This document shows, in pieces, positions 5,465 to 7,827 of a DNA stretch of 7,827 bases. The number at the start of each line of letters is the position of its first letter. Position 1 is the first letter of the stretch. Source of the stretch: Planctomycetota bacterium. GTDB lineage: Bacteria; Planctomycetota; Planctomycetia; Isosphaerales; Isosphaeraceae. The notes below the pieces were generated by a model, which saw nothing but the letters and a program-made list of their open reading frames with translations, did no database searches and had not been told where the DNA came from. The position numbers and the translations under genes were made by a program. The stretch is from positions 1 to 7,827 of the forward strand of contig JAKBCQ010000086.1 in assembly GCA_021807585.1 (NCBI GenBank), given 5' to 3'.

Positions 5465-7827
5465 GTGTCGAAATGCATCGATCGTTTCGTCGTGTGCGCG
5501 ATCTCGGTCGCGTGGTTTGTTTTTGATATCAAGACTCCCGCAGCCCAAGATCGTTCCGATCCGCCCGGAACGATCGTGATGCGAAAGGCTCTCGTGTATC
5601 GACCCGACGGCGCCGGGAGACGATTCGGCAGGCGATCGATCGCCGCCGATCCCGTCGTTGCGACGATCGTCTCGGGAACCTGGACGACGCCCGCCGCGGG
5701 CGATTCGATCAAGCTCGCCGACGGCTCGGAGGCGCGTTTTCAGGCGATCGACGCCAAGCCCGACGGCGCGATCGGAGCGCAAGAGATCCGCGGCGGGTAC
5801 GCGGTTTGGACGTTCGACTCCGCCTTGGCGGGGGTCAAAATCCTTGAGGCTTCGGGGCACGACGTCGTCTACGCGAACGGATCGCCTCGCGTCGGCGACG
5901 TTTATTCGTACGGTTATGTTCATTTGCCTGTGCCGATTCAAGCGGGACGCAACGAGTTCATCTTCCACGCGGCGCGGGGGGATCTGCGCGCCAAATTGAC
6001 GTCGGCTCGCGCTCTTGCGCAGCTCGACGTTTCGGATCCGACTCTTCCCGATATCGTTATCGGTGAATCCGAGGCGGTATGGGGCGCGATCATCGTCGAG
6101 GCGGCGTCGATCGAGCCGGTTTCGGGTCTCACGATCGTCGCACGCGTGTGGGGAGGGGGCGAAACACGCACGCCGGTTCCCAAATTGCTTCCGTGCTCGA
6201 CGCGGAAGGTCGCGATTCGACTTGAACCCGGCGAACACTTGCGCGAAGAGCAAGTCGCCGTCGAACTCAAGCTCGTTCGCCCGAAAGCCGACGGCAAGGA
6301 CGAAACGCTCGATACGGCCGAACTGAAGCTCGGAGTTCGCGCGCAAGATCATACTTACAAAAGAACATTTATTAGCAAGATCGACGGAAGCGTGCAGTAT
6401 TACGCGGTCAATCCTCCTTCGGGGGTTGATCCCTGGCGCTCGAACGGCGCAGGTTCGGATTCATCGCGGCCGGCGTTGTTTTTGACGCTGCACGGGGCTT
6501 CGGTCGAGGCGATCGGTCAGGCGAACGCGTATTCAAGCAAATCTTGGGGTTACCTGATCGCCCCCACGAACCGCAGGCCATACGGGTTCGACTGGGAGGA
6601 TCTGGGACGAGCCGACGCGATCGAGGTTCTTGATCTGGCTCTCAAGCGTTATCAAACCGATCCGGCGCGCACATACCTGACCGGGCACTCGATGGGGGGG
6701 CACGGCGTGTGGCACGTCGGCGCGACATTCCCCGATCGGTTCGCCGCAATCGCTCCGAGCGCCGGCTGGATCAGCTTTTGGTCGTACGCAGGGGGGCGGC
6801 CGACCGACGACGCCGATCCGATTCAAAAAATGCTCAGACGAGCGCAATCTCCATCTGATACGACGGCGCTTATCAACAACTATACTGATCTAGGTGTTTA
6901 TATTTTGCACGGATCGGCCGACGACAACGTTCCCGCGAATCAGGCGCGGGAGATGAACAAGAAGCTCGGCGAGTTTCACCGCGACTTTCGCTATCATGAA
7001 CAACCGGGAGCGGGACATTGGTGGGATTCGTCCGACGAGCCGGGCGCCGATTGCGTCGACTGGGCGCCGATGTTCGATTTCTTCGCGCGACGAGCGACCC
7101 CTCGATATGAACAAGTTCGTCATATTACATTTCGAACCGCGAATCCGGGGATCTCGTCGCGGTCGTTTTGGACGACGATCGAGTGTCAGCTTCATCCGCT
7201 TGAGATCGCTTCGATCGACGTTCGCTTCGATCCCGCCAAGCGTCGGTTCGTCGGCTCGACCGTTAATGTCCGCAGGCTAGCGATCGACGTCTCGGTGCTT
7301 GCTCCCGACGCGCCGTTCGGCGTCGAGATCGACGGAACCAAACTCGAATCGATCGCCTGGCCAAAGAATGATCAAACAAATATATGGCTGATGCGAGAAT
7401 CGGCCGATCGGTCGCCGTGGAAGACGATCGACGAACCTTCGGCGAATCTTAAAGGCCCGCTACGTTACGGCCCGTTCAAAGAAGCGTTCCAGAATCGAGT
7501 CGTCTTTGTTTATGGAACCAAGGGGAACGACGCCGAGAACGCGTGGGCTCTTTCCAAAGCTCGATTCGACGCCGAGACGTTTTGGTATCGCGGCAACGCG
7601 TCGATCGACGTCGTAGCCGATTCCGAATTCGACGCCGATCACGACCGCGATCGAAACGTGATTCTATATGGAAATTCGGAAACGAACGGCGTTTGGAAGG
7701 CGTTGCTCGCAACGTGTCCCGTTCAGGTTGATCGGAAGTCGGTGCGGGTCGGCGATCGTCGGTTCTCGAGCCCAGATAACGCTTGCTTATTTATTTACCC
7801 AAGATCGGGTAGCGACCTCGCCTCGGT
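5465..7827 (+). CDS. Secreted alpha/beta-hydrolase, prolyl-oligopeptidase/esterase family, 3' end beyond the window
   Basis: A large exported serine hydrolase; the family includes peptidases and carboxyl esterases, so the substrate is not settled. The frame stays open for 787 codons to the window end. From the GTG at 5465 the N terminus looks like a signal peptide (basic start, hydrophobic about 8-20, Ala/Gln-containing cleavage zone near 25-28). Residues about 45-310 look beta-rich and probably form an accessory domain. The hydrolase core (about 312-550) shows LTLHGAS (oxyanion region, His343-Gly344), APTNRRPYGFDWEDLGR, the nucleophile elbow GHSMGG with Ser409, HGSADDNVP with likely acid Asp486, and GAGHWW with His518, a complete triad. 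A second beta-rich region follows, including NVILYGNSETNGVWKALL near the right edge. A TTG at 5429 is an alternative start, while the first in-frame ATG (5579) would remove the signal. It lies 40 bases after ilvB, perhaps in one transcript. I recall similar proteins in planctomycetes annotated as prolyl oligopeptidase family peptidase. Confidence 0.88.
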   Translation, partial: MSKCIDRFVVCAISVAWFVFDIKTPAAQDRSDPPGTIVMRKALVYRPDGAGRRFGRRSIAADPVVATIVSGTWTTPAAGDSIKLADGSEARFQAIDAKPDGAIGAQEIRGGYAVWTFDSALAGVKILEASGHDVVYANGSPRVGDVYSYGYVHLPVPIQAGRNEFIFHAARGDLRAKLTSARALAQLDVSDPTLPDIVIGESEAVWGAIIVEAASIEPVSGLTIVARVWGGGETRTPVPKLLPCSTRKVAIRLEPGEHLREEQVAVELKLVRPKADGKDETLDTAELKLGVRAQDHTYKRTFISKIDGSVQYYAVNPPSGVDPWRSNGAGSDSSRPALFLTLHGASVEAIGQANAYSSKSWGYLIAPTNRRPYGFDWEDLGRADAIEVLDLALKRYQTDPARTYLTGHSMGGHGVWHVGATFPDRFAAIAPSAGWISFWSYAGGRPTDDADPIQKMLRRAQSPSDTTALINNYTDLGVYILHGSADDNVPANQAREMNKKLGEFHRDFRYHEQPGAGHWWDSSDEPGADCVDWAPMFDFFARRATPRYEQVRHITFRTANPGISSRSFWTTIECQLHPLEIASIDVRFDPAKRRFVGSTVNVRRLAIDVSVLAPDAPFGVEIDGTKLESIAWPKNDQTNIWLMRESADRSPWKTIDEPSANLKGPLRYGPFKEAFQNRVVFVYGTKGNDAENAWALSKARFDAETFWYRGNASIDVVADSEFDADHDRDRNVILYGNSETNGVWKALLATCPVQVDRKSVRVGDRRFSSPDNACLFIYPRSGSDLAS

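Noticed and set aside
4420..5712. A 430-codon open frame on the minus strand opposite ilvB and the start of the hydrolase
   Set aside because: It is antisense to a clear enzyme gene, shows no family motif, and has the His/Arg/Asp-rich composition of shadow frames in GC-rich DNA.
5414..6352. A 312-codon minus-strand frame opposite the hydrolase
   Set aside because: Composition is a mirror of the GC-rich sense codons; the plus-strand frame is continuous with signal peptide and catalytic motifs.

Overview
The window looks like ordinary chromosomal DNA from a planctomycete. I infer this from four things: the plant- and cyanobacteria-like ending of its acetolactate synthase, a long secreted serine hydrolase of a type I associate with Planctomycetota, a GC-rich composition (by eye somewhat under 60 %), and heavy use of TTG and GTG start codons. 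A placement near Isosphaerales or Gemmatales is a guess from recalled protein style, not from a search.

The left half (1-3128, minus strand) is a two-gene tripartite-efflux operon read leftward. It starts with a lipoprotein periplasmic adaptor (membrane fusion protein) at 3128-1755. An RND inner-membrane permease follows, starting at 1758 and running off the left edge after 586 codons, just past the conserved Asp-Asp pair of transmembrane helix 4. The two genes overlap by four bases (TTGA), with a good Shine-Dalgarno site inside the end of the adaptor gene. No outer-membrane factor or regulator is visible.

Between 3129 and 3654 lies a divergent intergenic region of about 525 bases. It holds an AT-rich island (about 3240-3360, near 26 % GC) that probably carries promoters for both directions, three TTGA-headed 9-base repeats, and a long leader before the plus-strand gene with a small hairpin and a Leu-codon-rich stretch.

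The right half (plus strand) has a complete FAD-type acetolactate synthase catalytic subunit (ilvB, 3655-5424), the first shared enzyme of valine, leucine and isoleucine synthesis. After a 40-base gap comes a secreted alpha/beta-hydrolase of the prolyl-oligopeptidase/esterase kind (5465 to the right edge, 787 codons, unfinished). The two may be cotranscribed, but I see no metabolic link between them. No ilvN/ilvH regulatory subunit is in view.

No RNA genes, mobile elements, CRISPR arrays or defence systems were seen. The most notable oddities are that no predicted gene can sensibly start at ATG, a strong excess of the palindrome CGATCG that thins out inside ilvB, an enlarged periplasmic porter region in the RND pump, and a basic low-complexity tail on the adaptor. 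I do not see convincing evidence for an undescribed system.
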